This document shows, piece after piece, positions 63,949 to 64,000 of a stretch of DNA of 64,000 nucleotides. Both the position numbers and the translations under genes were made by a program. The stretch covers positions 19,665 through 83,664 of the IMG/VR virus record IMGVR_UViG_3300048919_000123; one strand, 5' to 3'. Position 1 is the stretch's first letter, and every line of letters begins with the position of its first letter. The notes beneath the pieces are model-generated. The model did no database searches, was not told the DNA's origin, and worked only from the letters and a program-made list of their open reading frames with translations. The DNA is from a virus.

Positions 63949-64000
63949 ATGACAAAAGACGTCAAGAAGAAACTCGCGCTGTTCATTTTGGAAGGGATCA
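63949..64000 (+). CDS. Start of a further gene, cut by the window edge
   Basis: ATG 63949 with GGATGGAACC upstream; reads MTKDVKKKLALFILEGI to the edge. Too short to identify. The basic helix at the start is all that can be seen. Confidence 0.6.
   Translation, partial: MTKDVKKKLALFILEGI

Noticed and set aside
1-64000. CRISPR array, insertion sequence, integrase or lysogeny repressor
   Set aside because: No regularly spaced repeats of 25-40 bases, no transposase and no tyrosine or serine recombinase motif were seen in the window. Absence here does not exclude them elsewhere in the genome.

Overview
The window is about 64 kb of a tailed, double-stranded DNA bacteriophage genome. It is GC-rich and packed with head-to-tail genes on two divergent blocks. 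The structural genes resemble lambda-type siphoviruses: a GpA-like terminase, an S49 prohead protease fused to a scaffold, and a TP901-type tape measure preceded by frameshifted tail chaperones. A perfect gammaproteobacterial rrn-type boxA, an Acb2 anti-CBASS gene and the codon usage make Pseudomonas or a close relative the likeliest host, but this is inference. I saw no integrase, CI-type repressor or other lysogeny gene. Lysis and tail-tip genes are not recognised and may lie outside the window.

Left block, minus strand, 19.2 kb down to 1. From the divergent control region leftward: a 164-aa unknown, acb2, a small membrane protein, a 220-aa unknown, tRNA-Gln(UUG), an HU/IHF-like protein, two packaging-associated unknowns, the large terminase, portal, protease-scaffold, a putative decoration protein, the major capsid protein, a coiled-coil protein, head-tail connectors, a tail-completion protein, tail terminator, tail tube, tail assembly chaperones G and GT, and a tape measure that runs off the left edge.

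Control region, 19.2-20.2 kb. About 980 nt carry no gene. They hold two boxA-like sites, long inverted repeats that can form a branched RNA, and two strong hairpins ahead of the first rightward gene. This looks like a Nus-dependent antitermination leader for the rightward block.

Accessory block, plus strand, 20.2-46.9 kb. About 50 mostly small, translationally coupled genes, nearly all unknown. Recognisable members are a stand-alone LytTR-type DNA-binding protein, a TAXI/TRAP-type periplasmic solute-binding protein paired with a 54-aa membrane protein, and a cytosine-C5 DNA methyltransferase with eight internal repeats. A gene-free G-rich/C-rich interval at 23.1-23.7 kb is a candidate origin.

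Replication and nucleotide block, plus strand, 47.0-64.0 kb. Dda-like SF1 helicase, AEP primase-helicase fusion, SNF2-like helicase, an abundant-type 302-aa protein behind a consensus sigma70 promoter, MazG-like pyrophosphohydrolase, GroES-like co-chaperonin, small P-loop protein, ThyX, a full three-domain family A DNA polymerase, DnaQ-type exonuclease, dNMP kinase, PD-(D/E)XK nuclease and ATP-dependent DNA ligase. Together these form a nearly self-sufficient replication and dTMP-supply module. A family of short palindromic elements of the form CTCGCTA-N-GCGAG recurs at gene-block borders across the whole window.
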